Origin: Bacteroidales bacterium
GTDB lineage: Bacteria > Bacteroidota > Bacteroidia > Bacteroidales > 4484-276
Reading direction: 5' to 3'
Assembly: GCA_018400545.1 (NCBI GenBank)
Contig: JAGYLT010000029.1
Location: forward strand, 1 to 14,083
DNA: 14,083 nt
Under the pieces are notes generated by a model. It had not been told where the DNA came from. It did no database searches and worked only from the letters and a program-made list of their open reading frames with translations. This document shows, in pieces, positions 1-7,740 of this stretch. A program made the position numbers and the translations under genes. Position 1 is the first letter of the stretch. Every line of letters begins with the position of its first letter.

Positions 1-1
1 G

Positions 2-556
2 GAAATTGAAAACCGAACCGCTTCAATTGCTGATAGCCTGATACCCGAAGTTTATGTGGGCGGAATTGCCTACCGTGGATCGCACGGCATCACTTCCACC
101 GAACCTAAGTATCCACCTTTCCGGTTTTTAAATGCAAAAAATGTTGCCGGCTCTCTTGGAGCTGTTATGACCTCGGACCGGGATGTGCTCACAAACGCTT
201 TTATCGACAAAGAACAACTCATCCATTGGGACCCGGATTATATTTTTTTAGACATGTCGAGTACGGCTTATTCTCAAAAAGGAATGGACGAAGCCTGGAC
301 AAGAGTTTTAACGGCATCCAAAAATGAAAACATCTACACGGTTTTTCCCTACAACTGGTACACGATCAACTACTCCACCATCCTGGTCAATGCCTGGTTT
401 ATCGGAAAAGTGCTGTACCCGGAACAATTTGCAAAGATTGATCCCGAAACAAAGGCCAGGGAAATTTATAAGAATATTCTTGGCAGGGATGTGTATGATG
501 AGATGATTTTGAAATTCGGAGCATGCAGGAAATTTTCCAACGAAAGTAATGACTGA
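2..556 (+). CDS. Metal/siderophore-type ABC transporter substrate-binding protein, 3' part only
   Basis: This is the C-terminal 184 residues of a TroA/FepB-like periplasmic (or lipid-anchored) binding protein. The frame is open to the window edge, so the true start lies outside; the GTG at 56 is internal. Family features seen are a VYVGGIAYRGSHG segment followed by YPPF, then NAKNVA, then the second-lobe pattern DPDYIFLD, and a C-terminal helical region (PETKAREIYKNILG). Full-length family members are usually about 300-400 residues, so roughly half is missing. The stop overlaps the permease start by 8 nt, which points to translational coupling. The protein would capture a chelated metal or oxyanion and deliver it to the permease. 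The ligand cannot be read from the sequence: iron-chelate is the default homology call, with cobalamin, molybdate and tungstate as alternatives. Confidence 0.87.
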   Translation, partial: EIENRTASIADSLIPEVYVGGIAYRGSHGITSTEPKYPPFRFLNAKNVAGSLGAVMTSDRDVLTNAFIDKEQLIHWDPDYIFLDMSSTAYSQKGMDEAWTRVLTASKNENIYTVFPYNWYTINYSTILVNAWFIGKVLYPEQFAKIDPETKAREIYKNILGRDVYDEMILKFGACRKFSNESND

Positions 557-1610
557 TTCGCAAAAATCATATAAAAAGCAACTTGGAAGAAAAAGGCTGT
601 TTCTTGCATCTGGAATTTTACTGCTGCTTTTATTTTCGGTGGCCGGAATAAACCTGGGAGCTGTCGATCTTGACTTCATCCGCATCTTCGGTGTTTTTTT
701 TGATGAAGCCAATGAGGTGACCCGGCAGATCATTTGGAATATACGACTGCCGCGGGTGCTCTCGGCAGTTTTAGCCGGCATGGCCCTGGCCGTTGCAGGG
801 GCAGCTATGCAAAGCATTTTACGCAACCCATTGGGTTCACCTTTTACGCTGGGCATTTCAAATGCGGCTGCTTTTGGCGCTGCCGTTGCGGTAGTGATTT
901 TTGGTGCAGGCAGTATGGGCAGTAACACCTCCGATGCGGTGCTGGTGGAAAATCCCTACCTGATCACCATTTGTGCTTTTTTGTCGAGCCTGACTGCCAC
1001 AATCATAATCCTTACAGTGATCAGGCTGCGAGACGCCAGCCCGGAAACCATCATCCTTACAGGCATCATGACAGGGTCGCTGTTTATGGCGGGCACAACC
1101 GCCCTGCAGTTTTTCGCTGATGATGTGGAAATTTCCGCCATTGTTTTCTGGACATTCGGCGACCTTGGGCGGGCCGGCTGGCGCGAATTCTGGATCATGC
1201 TGGCCGTGGTGGTCCCTACCCTTTTCTATTTTGTTTATAACCGCTGGAATTATAACACCATGGATGCCGGCGACGAAACCGCCCGAAGCTTGGGGGTAAA
1301 CGTTCAAAAAGTCAGGATCACCGGAATGGTAGTGGCCTCGCTTTCCACAGCCATTGCTGTTTCATTTTTTGGAATCATCGCTTTTGTAGGCCTTGTGGTG
1401 CCACACATCGTGAGATCGGTAACCGGTCCTGATGAACGGTTTCTAATCCCCTCATCAGCCGTTTATGGCGGTGTGTTTCTGTTGGTTTGTGATACGCTGG
1501 CCCGGACGATAATTTCTCCTATTGTACTTCCCGTTGGCATCCTGACATCCTTTATCGGAGCGCCGCTATTTTTATTCCTGCTCATCAGAAGAAGGAGGGC
1601 ACAATGGTAA
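549..1610 (+). CDS. FecCD/BtuC-family ABC transporter permease
   Basis: This 353-residue polytopic inner-membrane protein is the channel subunit of a type II importer for metal chelates or vitamin B12-like ligands. Visible family motifs are a first membrane segment at about 17-36, RLPR (66-69), NPLGSPFTLG (93-102), the cytoplasmic coupling-helix motif GDETARSLG (241-249), FVGLVVPHIVR (279-289) and the terminal LPVG-x4-FIGAPLFLFLL helix (327-345). The length is normal for the family. The ATG at 549 overlaps the binding-protein stop by 8 nt, and the 3' end overlaps the ATPase by 7 nt. The C-terminal RRRR codons supply a purine-rich stretch that acts as a good Shine-Dalgarno for the ATPase. The permease family is certain from the motifs; the substrate is not. 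Confidence 0.95.
   Translation: MTDSQKSYKKQLGRKRLFLASGILLLLLFSVAGINLGAVDLDFIRIFGVFFDEANEVTRQIIWNIRLPRVLSAVLAGMALAVAGAAMQSILRNPLGSPFTLGISNAAAFGAAVAVVIFGAGSMGSNTSDAVLVENPYLITICAFLSSLTATIIILTVIRLRDASPETIILTGIMTGSLFMAGTTALQFFADDVEISAIVFWTFGDLGRAGWREFWIMLAVVVPTLFYFVYNRWNYNTMDAGDETARSLGVNVQKVRITGMVVASLSTAIAVSFFGIIAFVGLVVPHIVRSVTGPDERFLIPSSAVYGGVFLLVCDTLARTIISPIVLPVGILTSFIGAPLFLFLLIRRRRAQW
1594..1598 (+). promoter_or_regulatory. Shine-Dalgarno GGAGG for the ABC ATPase, inside the permease gene
   Basis: A perfect GGAGG sits 5 nt before the ATG at 1604, within AGAAGAAGGAGG, which also encodes the permease C-terminal Arg-rich tail. Most other starts in this window lack such a motif, as expected for Bacteroidota. 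It may strengthen coupled translation of the ATPase, or it may be a by-product of the Arg codons. Confidence 0.5.
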
Positions 1611-2377
1611 GCATCGCAACCAAAAAGCTCAATTTTGCATATGGCAAAGAAAATGTACTTGAAAACCTCAACCTGAAGTTCAATCCCGGAAAACTAACCG
1701 CTGTTCTTGGCCCTAACGGCTCCGGTAAAAGTACCCTCATTAAATGCATGGACGGCATTTTACCGGTGAAGCCCAAAAGTATTTTTATCGATAACCGTGA
1801 TTTAAACACACTTTCCGGAAATGAGCGTGCAAGGCTTATGGCGTACGTTCCACAGCAGGAAAATGCAGTATTTTCCACAACCGTTTACGAAACCATCCTG
1901 ATGGGCCGGAAACCTTACATCGGCTGGGCACCGGGAAAAAACGACCATGAAATCGTGAACCGGGTCATCGGGGATCTGGACCTTGGCAATATTTCGCAAC
2001 GCTATCTTAACGAACTTAGCGGCGGACAACGGCAGCGGGCGATCATCGGACGGGCTCTGGCCCAGGAACCGGCCGCACTCCTGCTGGACGAACCAACCGC
2101 CAACCTCGACCTGAGGCATCAACTCGAAGTGATGCAGATTCTTGAAAAACTCGCCGAAAGTAAAATGAATGTAGTAATTGCGATACATGACCTGAACCTT
2201 GCTGCCATGTTTTGTCAGCACTTTATTATGTTGAACCGGGGAAGGCTTTTTGCAGAGGGCGGCAGCTCCGTCATCACCACCGAAAACATCAGGAAGTTGT
2301 ACGGCGTTGAAGTTACCGTTGCCGGGGATAATGACAGGAAAATTGTAATCCCGGATAAACCGTCAGCACAAATTTGA
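1604..2377 (+). CDS. FecE/BtuD-type ABC transporter ATP-binding protein
   Basis: This 257-residue cytoplasmic ATPase powers the neighbouring importer. All core motifs are intact: Walker A GPNGSGKST (36-44), Q-loop PQQ (83-85), signature LSGGQ (138-142), Walker B LLLDEP (159-164), D-loop (NLDL, 167-170) and the switch histidine in AIHDLNLA (H195). The last 30 or so residues (YGVEVTV...) are the usual FecE-like tail. The ATG at 1604 overlaps the permease stop by 7 nt, so the binding protein, permease and ATPase are a standard three-gene importer set. Nothing in the ATPase discriminates between iron-siderophore, heme, cobalamin and molybdate substrates. Confidence 0.95.
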   Translation: MVSIATKKLNFAYGKENVLENLNLKFNPGKLTAVLGPNGSGKSTLIKCMDGILPVKPKSIFIDNRDLNTLSGNERARLMAYVPQQENAVFSTTVYETILMGRKPYIGWAPGKNDHEIVNRVIGDLDLGNISQRYLNELSGGQRQRAIIGRALAQEPAALLLDEPTANLDLRHQLEVMQILEKLAESKMNVVIAIHDLNLAAMFCQHFIMLNRGRLFAEGGSSVITTENIRKLYGVEVTVAGDNDRKIVIPDKPSAQI

Positions 2378-2407
2378 ATCTGATTAGTATCCAATTAAAT
2401 AAACATC

Positions 2408-3499
2408 ATGCTAAACATACCTTATATCGGAAAGATCAAAAGCGGGTTCGACGAGCCCGCAAACCCGGGCGTAATGCGCGAAGCAGAAAGCGAAATTGAA
2501 GTTTTTGACGCTTATGCCGAAGGACTGTTCAAAACGGAGCTTTCGGAATATCTTGAAATCTATTTTCATTTTGATCAGGCTGAGCCTTTTAAACTTAAAA
2601 CTTTCACCTATACCGGCGATTACAAAGGCGTTTTCGCCACAAGAAGCCCCCGCCGGCCATCACAAACAGGAAGCACCATTGTAAAGCTAATTGAAAAAAA
2701 AGGGAACATTTTACGTGTGCAGGGACTGGATGCATTGAACAACACACCTCTGCTCGACATCAAACCTCTGCACATCCCGCTTAAGGAAGAAGAATTGGAG
2801 CACGTTGAAATTCAAAGCCGGAAAATGAGCCCACGCAAGCTGGTGCTGTCAAATATCTGGGCGGGCCGTACCGACTGTCTGATGCTGGATGCTGCACAGA
2901 TGCACGGCCATTTTTGTCCGGGGCTGGCCATGGGCGTGATGATGGCCACCACAGCCATGCAGATGATCCGGGGTAACTCCGACGGGCTGGAAGACCTGCT
3001 GGCCATCGTGGAAACCAACAACTGCGTCTCCGATGGAATTCAATTCATTACGGGGTGCACATTCGGAAACAATGCTTTGATTTTTAAAGATTACGGAAAA
3101 GTTGCTTTTACGCTCACCAAAAGAGACGGTAAAGGAATCCGGATTTCCAGCCGGGCGGATGCCAAATCTTACATGAAAGAAGCACATCCGCTGTTTTCTG
3201 ACAGTTATAAAAAAGTAGTTGGCGAGCAGGACCACAGCGAAGAAGAAATCGTGAAATTTAAAAAACTGGGTGTGGAAAAGGCGTTTGCTACCCTAACGCT
3301 AAATTTTGACCGGCTTTTCGACATTGAAGAGGTAGAAGTTGAAGTCCCGCCATATGCGCCATCCCACGAAAGCATCATTTGTGAAAAATGCGGCGAACCT
3401 GTAATGGCCACTCGCATCATTGAGGAAAATGGAAAGAAATTATGCATACCATGCGCCGGAAAACATGGCCGTGAGCTAACCGGAAACGGGATTGATTAG
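2408..3499 (+). CDS. TsaA/TrmO-like domain fused to FmdE domain with C-terminal zinc ribbon
   Basis: This 363-residue protein has three parts. Residues 5-125 or so match the TsaA (UPF0066/TrmO) fold: PYIGKIKSGF at the start, YLEIYFHF (48-55), then KGVFATRSPRRP (73-84) and GLDALNNTPLLDIKPL (106-121), the hallmarks of SAM-binding tRNA-Thr t6A37 N6-methyltransferases. The usual NPIG after RSPxRP reads SQTG here. Residues 145-310 or so match FmdE (formylmethanofuran dehydrogenase subunit E-like): HGHFCPG (166-172), then C206-x2-D-x-IQ and GCTFGNN (216-222). Residues 325-349 form a CxxC...CxxC zinc ribbon (C325, C328, C346, C349). The gene begins 30 nt after the ATPase with no Shine-Dalgarno and is probably in the same operon. 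FmdE-type proteins outside methanogens are linked to molybdenum/tungsten and metal-chelate loci; a metal- or cofactor-handling role is inferred. The domain calls are firm, the function is not. Confidence 0.85.
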   Translation: MLNIPYIGKIKSGFDEPANPGVMREAESEIEVFDAYAEGLFKTELSEYLEIYFHFDQAEPFKLKTFTYTGDYKGVFATRSPRRPSQTGSTIVKLIEKKGNILRVQGLDALNNTPLLDIKPLHIPLKEEELEHVEIQSRKMSPRKLVLSNIWAGRTDCLMLDAAQMHGHFCPGLAMGVMMATTAMQMIRGNSDGLEDLLAIVETNNCVSDGIQFITGCTFGNNALIFKDYGKVAFTLTKRDGKGIRISSRADAKSYMKEAHPLFSDSYKKVVGEQDHSEEEIVKFKKLGVEKAFATLTLNFDRLFDIEEVEVEVPPYAPSHESIICEKCGEPVMATRIIEENGKKLCIPCAGKHGRELTGNGID

Positions 3500-3586
3500 T
3501 GAATTTTCTTGCATTTAACTGTAAATCAGGTTATCAAAATAATCTGGAAGCAGCGGGTTATTTATGCGATATCCCAAAAACAAAAT

Positions 3587-5002
3587 CTATTTCCCCCGCC
3601 CCTGTACAATGATCAGGACGGTGTAAAACATAATTTTGAAATCCATGGCCAGCGACATATTTTCCACGTAAAGGATGTCGTACTTAAGGCGCTGCAACAT
3701 TTCATCCACATTGGAAGCATAGCCAAACTTTACCTGCCCCCAGGAAGTAATACCCGGCTTCACTTTAAAAAGCAATCTGTAGTGTGGCGCACGTTTTACG
3801 ATTTGATCGATAAAAAACTGCCTTTCAGGCCGATAGCCCACCAGCGACATTTCGCCTTTGAGCACCGTAAAAAACTGGGGCAACTCATCCAGGCGCAGTT
3901 TGCGCATAAACTTTCCAAATGATGTTATCCGATTGTCGTTTTCGCTTGAAAGCTGCGGGGTTCCTTTTTCGGCGCCCACACGCATCGAGCGGAATTTTGG
4001 GATCATAAATGGCTTGCCGTGCATCCCGATACGTTCCTGCCAGTAAAGCACGGGTCCCCTTGAGGTTAATTTCACACCTGCCCAAAGAAAAATATAAACC
4101 GGCGAGAGGATAAGGATTGCTATAAACGATGCGGAAAGATCGATAATTCTTTTGATGGATTCCTGCCACGGCGGCATCATGTGGGGGGAAATCTGCACCA
4201 GTGGTTCTGTAAAAATGGAAGTGGTTTTAACGGAGCCCAACAGGTAATCCTGCATGCCCGGGATGATTTTAATGATCACATCCGTATCTTCAATTTTGGT
4301 AAGAATCTTTTCAACAAGCTGTGTTTCCGACCTTTCAACGGCAATCACCACTTCTTCTACTTCCGTTTCCCGCACAAGCCGGGGCAAATCATCAAAATGA
4401 CCAAGATGCGGGAGGTGGTCGGCCAGGGCATATTTGTCGTATTTCTTTGCGTTCACAAAACCAATAAACTGATTCCCTGACGAGGGAAACTGGCCGTCAA
4501 GTTCCTTAAAAAGCTCTACCGCATTTTTATTACTCCCCACTATAATTGTTGGAAAACCAATGACTTTGTGATGGATTTTCTTGACTGTTCGTGTAGTGAT
4601 GACCAGTCGGAAAGTGGCTGTTATTAAAAACTGAAGCCCGAAAAGCACCACAAATGATACGAAATAGCTTCGGTAAGAAGGTACCACATCATCTAGCAGC
4701 AGCGTAAAAAAGATGATCACAACGCCAATAAATACGGTTGAAAAAGTAATGGTAATCTCCTTCACCCGCGATTTCCGGTAAATCTTCCGGTACGATCCGG
4801 CAATGATGTACAGGATAAACCAGAAAAGCGGGATGACGACAATACCAATGTAAAGGTTCGGATCACCGAATACTTCATCAAGATTATTGATCAAATCATG
4901 GTTGACCATGTATTTCCGGTAAGAGAAAAACAGCATCCATGCGAGTGCCGCCGAAAAAAAATCTGCAAAAACGTATTTGGCCTGCTGTAGTTTTTTATTC
5001 AT
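3587..5002 (-). CDS. Undecaprenyl-phosphate hexose-1-phosphate transferase (WcaJ/PHPT-like)
   Basis: This 471-residue membrane enzyme moves a sugar-1-phosphate from a nucleotide sugar to a polyprenyl phosphate, the first committed step of exopolysaccharide, capsule or O-antigen synthesis. The N-terminal half has about four membrane helices (roughly 12-28, 50-69, 86-104, 112-131) and a CoA-binding-like Rossmann segment (about 150-240), as in WcaJ. The C-terminal catalytic domain shows KRIIDLS (284-290) before the re-entrant helix, QERIG (322-326), KFRSM (336-340), LDELPQ with the catalytic Asp-Glu pair (D372-E373), MSLVGYRPE (385-393) and KPGITSWGQV (415-424). The start lies 16 nt after the lipoprotein stop, so it is the last gene of a three-gene operon. 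Which sugar is transferred cannot be told. Confidence 0.92.
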   Translation of the reverse strand: MNKKLQQAKYVFADFFSAALAWMLFFSYRKYMVNHDLINNLDEVFGDPNLYIGIVVIPLFWFILYIIAGSYRKIYRKSRVKEITITFSTVFIGVVIIFFTLLLDDVVPSYRSYFVSFVVLFGLQFLITATFRLVITTRTVKKIHHKVIGFPTIIVGSNKNAVELFKELDGQFPSSGNQFIGFVNAKKYDKYALADHLPHLGHFDDLPRLVRETEVEEVVIAVERSETQLVEKILTKIEDTDVIIKIIPGMQDYLLGSVKTTSIFTEPLVQISPHMMPPWQESIKRIIDLSASFIAILILSPVYIFLWAGVKLTSRGPVLYWQERIGMHGKPFMIPKFRSMRVGAEKGTPQLSSENDNRITSFGKFMRKLRLDELPQFFTVLKGEMSLVGYRPERQFFIDQIVKRAPHYRLLFKVKPGITSWGQVKFGYASNVDEMLQRLKYDILYVENMSLAMDFKIMFYTVLIIVQGRGK

Positions 5003-5018
5003 GAGCTCAACACGATTT

Positions 5019-5891
5019 CTATCGGTACATCAATTTCATATTATCAAGCAAAATGGTGGCGGTGGTATTTTCATCCTCCAGGTAAGTGCGAACAAACACC
5101 TTAAAAGTGGTTGCCGAACTTGCCCGCACCTGATCGGTGAAGTTGATATAAATTTTATTCCACTCCTCGCTGGCGTAAAGTATGATGATCTCGGTTTTAA
5201 TAATCTGGGAAGCACTCTCTTCAATAACTCCAACAGAAAAAAAATAGTCGTTTTTGTAATGCATTTCCAGCAAAACCGGTTGGCCATTACTGGGCAACTG
5301 ATAACTGCTAAATGTTGCAGCCTCAAAAATATCGTGGTCTGCGTCGAGGGTGATAATTCCGGAGTAGTTTCCTTCAAAAACACTTTCACCGCTTACTCTG
5401 GTGACGCCGGTATTCCCGGAAAGGTTTGATGTGTCGAGGCTAACTGTAGGATCCTCAAAATCCTCCAACCAAACAAACTCAACGGTTTCGCGGTAGGTGG
5501 TGGTTGGAGAAACCGTAATTACAGAATCCGCAACAAAATCAAAATCTTCAATAATTACCGGTTCAAAAAAAGGGTTATTGATCCGTGTGGTGGCAATTCC
5601 GTTAATTTCGATTCCGGCCTCAAGCCGAAGTTCGCCCTGGCCGTAGAGCAGCAAGGGAATGGTTGCCGGCAGCTCAAAAACCCCGATGGTAGCGCCGTTG
5701 GCAAAAACCCAAACATCCTTAATTTGCTGCATTGTAGTTCCCTGGTTGATATAGTTTGTTTGAAAATTAAATGGTTCAAACTGCACAAACGCAGGAACTC
5801 CCGGCTCAAGGTTCTCCTCCTTACAGGACGAAAAAATCAGGACACCTGCCAAAATCATGAAAAGATATATGCCGGAATTTTTAATTTTCAT
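5019..5891 (-). CDS. Surface lipoprotein with jelly-roll-like C-terminal domain, function unknown
   Basis: This 290-residue protein begins with a lipoprotein signal (MKIK..., hydrophobic core at about 8-20) ending in the lipobox FSSC with Cys at 23. The residues after the Cys are KEEN, which fits the K-(D/E)2 lipoprotein export signal that sends Bacteroidota lipoproteins to the outer face of the outer membrane. Residues 136-290 are beta-rich, begin with WLEDFEDP and end with ILLDNMKLMY, the typical start and finish of carbohydrate-binding-type jelly rolls, so a glycan-binding role is possible. I do not recognise a named family. It sits between an oxidoreductase and an initiating sugar transferase on the same strand. 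The gap to the upstream gene is 74 nt with no convincing promoter, so co-transcription is likely. Confidence 0.8.
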   Translation of the reverse strand: MKIKNSGIYLFMILAGVLIFSSCKEENLEPGVPAFVQFEPFNFQTNYINQGTTMQQIKDVWVFANGATIGVFELPATIPLLLYGQGELRLEAGIEINGIATTRINNPFFEPVIIEDFDFVADSVITVSPTTTYRETVEFVWLEDFEDPTVSLDTSNLSGNTGVTRVSGESVFEGNYSGIITLDADHDIFEAATFSSYQLPSNGQPVLLEMHYKNDYFFSVGVIEESASQIIKTEIIILYASEEWNKIYINFTDQVRASSATTFKVFVRTYLEDENTTATILLDNMKLMYR

Positions 5892-5965
5892 CAGGTTTTA
5901 AATTTATACAGCTATCCCAAACGGTGCGATGGTTTTGATATTGTTTTATTGCTCCTGGCGGCAAG

Positions 5966-6937
5966 TTAGTAGCTGATTTTGTTCAGTATTTGGTAAGCCA
6001 CATCCAGCGCCTGATAGCCGTCGTTGATGGTTACAGGCGGCACCGCATTGTTCTGGATCGCATCCGCAAAACTGGCCAACTCAGTCATAATAGCGTTGTT
6101 CGGTTTCACTTCCGGTTTTTGGATGCTGATCTCCTTTTTACCTTTTCCTGGTCCCAGGTCAAGCACCATGGCAAACGGATCTTCAGGATCTTTGTCGATA
6201 TCATTCATCCGGACAATCTCCAATTCCTTGGTCAAAAAATCCACGGAAATGTAAGCATCACGCTGGAAGAACCTTGATTTGCGCATGTTTTTCAGTGAGA
6301 TTCTGCTGGCCGTGAGATTGGCAACACAACCATTTTCGAACTCAATACGCGCGTTGGCAATATCTGGTGTATCGCTCACGATGGGCACGCCGCTGGCACT
6401 GATTTTTTTCACATCCGAATTCACTACGCTCAGGATGATATCGATATCGTGGATCATGAGGTCGAGCACCACCGGAACATCAGTACCACGCGGATTGAAC
6501 TGCGCCAGCCTGTGGGTTTCGATAAACATGGGATTATTGATGGATTCCGAAGCGGCAAGGAAAGCAGGATTGAACCGCTCAACGTGCCCCACCTGTACCT
6601 TCACACTGGCCTCCTCGGCAATCTTGATCAGCTCAGTAGCTTCATCCGGTGTGGTCACGATGGGTTTCTCGATAAACACATGCTTTGATTTCTTCAGCGA
6701 TTCGGACGCACAATCAAAATGCGAAACCGTAGGGGTTACAATATCCACAACATCTACCGCGTCAATGATTTCATGCAGCGAATCGAATTTTTTGATACCG
6801 AATTCAGCTTCCACCTGCCTGGCCGTTTCCTCGTTGGGATCGTAAAACCCAACCAGTTCATATGCTTCAAGTCCACGAATGCATTTCAGGTGAATTTTGC
6901 CCAGGTGCCCTGCGCCAAGTACTCCGATTTTTAACAT
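5966..6937 (-). CDS. Gfo/Idh/MocA family NAD(P)-dependent oxidoreductase
   Basis: This 323-residue cytoplasmic enzyme has an N-terminal Rossmann fold with GVLGAGHLG (5-13), an acidic residue after strand 2 (YDP, D33) that favours NAD(H), the family EKP motif (E90-K91-P92, with Lys in catalysis), VGHVERFNP (116-124), and a D-x3-H pair in LDLMIHDID (D159, H163) at the active site. The length is typical. The family oxidises or reduces sugars and nucleotide sugars. The VGHVERFNP and MIHDIDI segments recall UDP-sugar 3-dehydrogenase-like members, and the downstream sugar transferase supports a role in making a surface-sugar precursor, but the substrate is inferred. It is the first gene of the minus-strand operon and has a good Bacteroidota-type promoter just upstream. 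Confidence 0.9.
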   Translation of the reverse strand: MLKIGVLGAGHLGKIHLKCIRGLEAYELVGFYDPNEETARQVEAEFGIKKFDSLHEIIDAVDVVDIVTPTVSHFDCASESLKKSKHVFIEKPIVTTPDEATELIKIAEEASVKVQVGHVERFNPAFLAASESINNPMFIETHRLAQFNPRGTDVPVVLDLMIHDIDIILSVVNSDVKKISASGVPIVSDTPDIANARIEFENGCVANLTASRISLKNMRKSRFFQRDAYISVDFLTKELEIVRMNDIDKDPEDPFAMVLDLGPGKGKKEISIQKPEVKPNNAIMTELASFADAIQNNAVPPVTINDGYQALDVAYQILNKISY

Positions 6938-6953
6938 ATCTTAAAATTTTGTG

Positions 6954-6984
6954 CAAAAGTAAATTTTTTGCCATCACATTGAAA
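6954..6984 (-). promoter_or_regulatory. Bacteroidota-type promoter for the oxidoreductase operon
   Basis: Read on the minus strand: TTTC (-33-like, consensus TTTG, at 6981-6984), a 19-nt spacer, and TACTTTTG (6954-6961), an exact match to the -7 element TAnnTTTG. Transcription would start about 7 nt downstream, giving a very short leader before the ATG at 6937. Confidence 0.5.
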
Positions 6985-7086
6985 TCGGATTTGGGATAAT
7001 AATACCTTTCAACAGAAAATCCGGTGGCTGTGTTCCTTTTGATTTTATAATTTCGCAGCCATGCACTGATAAGATGAAATGTTAAA

Positions 7087-7740
7087 ATGAATTTCGAAGA
7101 CACATACCGCCACAAGGGATTGCGTAACCAACTTGCCGATTCGCTGCGTGATAAGGGAATAACCAATTCAAATGTTATTGAAGCCATTCGTGAGGTGCCG
7201 CGCCACCTGTTTATGGATTCTTCATTCCTGGAATATGCGTACCAGGACAAAGCATTTCCAATCGGATCAGGCCAAACCATTTCGCAACCCTACACCGTGG
7301 CGTTTCAAACCCAGCTTCTCCAACCATTCAAGGATATGAAAGTGTTGGAAATAGGTACCGGATCGGGCTACCAGGCATGCATTTTACTGGCAGCAGGTGT
7401 TAAGGTTTTTACCATCGAAAGGCAGTTTAACCTGTATAAAAAGGTGAAGAAGTTTTTTGAAAAATACCGCTTTAAAGCACGGGTTTTTCATAAAGACGGC
7501 TTTGAAGGCCTGCCCACATTTGCTCCTTTCGACGGAATACTGATTACTGCTGCCATTCCTGAGATACCGGAAACCTTAAAGCAACAACTTAAAATTGGCG
7601 GACGGCTGGTTGCTCCCGTCGGGAAGCGCGGCCACCAGACCATGACACGCATCATCCGCACAGGCGAGAGCCAGTTTGAGGAAGAATTTCACGGCGGGTT
7701 TGTTTTTGTACCCATGCTTCCCGGCAAAGCCAATGATTAA
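7087..7740 (+). CDS. pcm: Protein-L-isoaspartate O-methyltransferase
   Basis: This 217-residue cytosolic repair enzyme methylates L-isoaspartyl residues in aged proteins using SAM. The sequence shows the PCMT-specific block PRHLFMD (38-44), the substrate-site motif GSGQTISQPYTVA (60-72), SAM motif I VLEIGTGSGYQA (86-97), the acidic residue in TIER (E111), and the late motif IGGRLVAPVG (170-179). The length is normal. No Shine-Dalgarno precedes the ATG; TAATTTCG at 7048-7055 is one base from the -7 consensus, but no clear -33 is present. It faces trmN6 and their stop codons overlap by 4 nt. Confidence 0.95.
   Translation: MNFEDTYRHKGLRNQLADSLRDKGITNSNVIEAIREVPRHLFMDSSFLEYAYQDKAFPIGSGQTISQPYTVAFQTQLLQPFKDMKVLEIGTGSGYQACILLAAGVKVFTIERQFNLYKKVKKFFEKYRFKARVFHKDGFEGLPTFAPFDGILITAAIPEIPETLKQQLKIGGRLVAPVGKRGHQTMTRIIRTGESQFEEEFHGGFVFVPMLPGKAND

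Noticed and set aside
308..928. 206-codon minus-strand ORF across the binding protein/permease junction
   Set aside because: Antisense shadow of two clearly coding genes; low-complexity Ala/Pro/Ser translation.
2378..2407. Riboswitch or separate promoter before the FmdE-domain gene
   Set aside because: The gap is only 30 nt and AT-rich, with no fold or promoter motif; co-transcription with the transporter is simpler.
3500..3586. Bidirectional terminator between the convergent operons
   Set aside because: I looked for a G-C stem with a T-run between the FmdE-domain gene and the transferase stop and saw none.
3509..3922. 137-codon plus-strand ORF
   Set aside because: Most of it is antisense to the C-terminal catalytic part of the sugar transferase, whose motifs are intact; the translation is His/Gln-rich with no family pattern.
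5892..5965. Own promoter for the lipoprotein gene
   Set aside because: A TTTG and a TAAATTTA are present on the minus strand, but the spacing is about 11 nt rather than 19-20.
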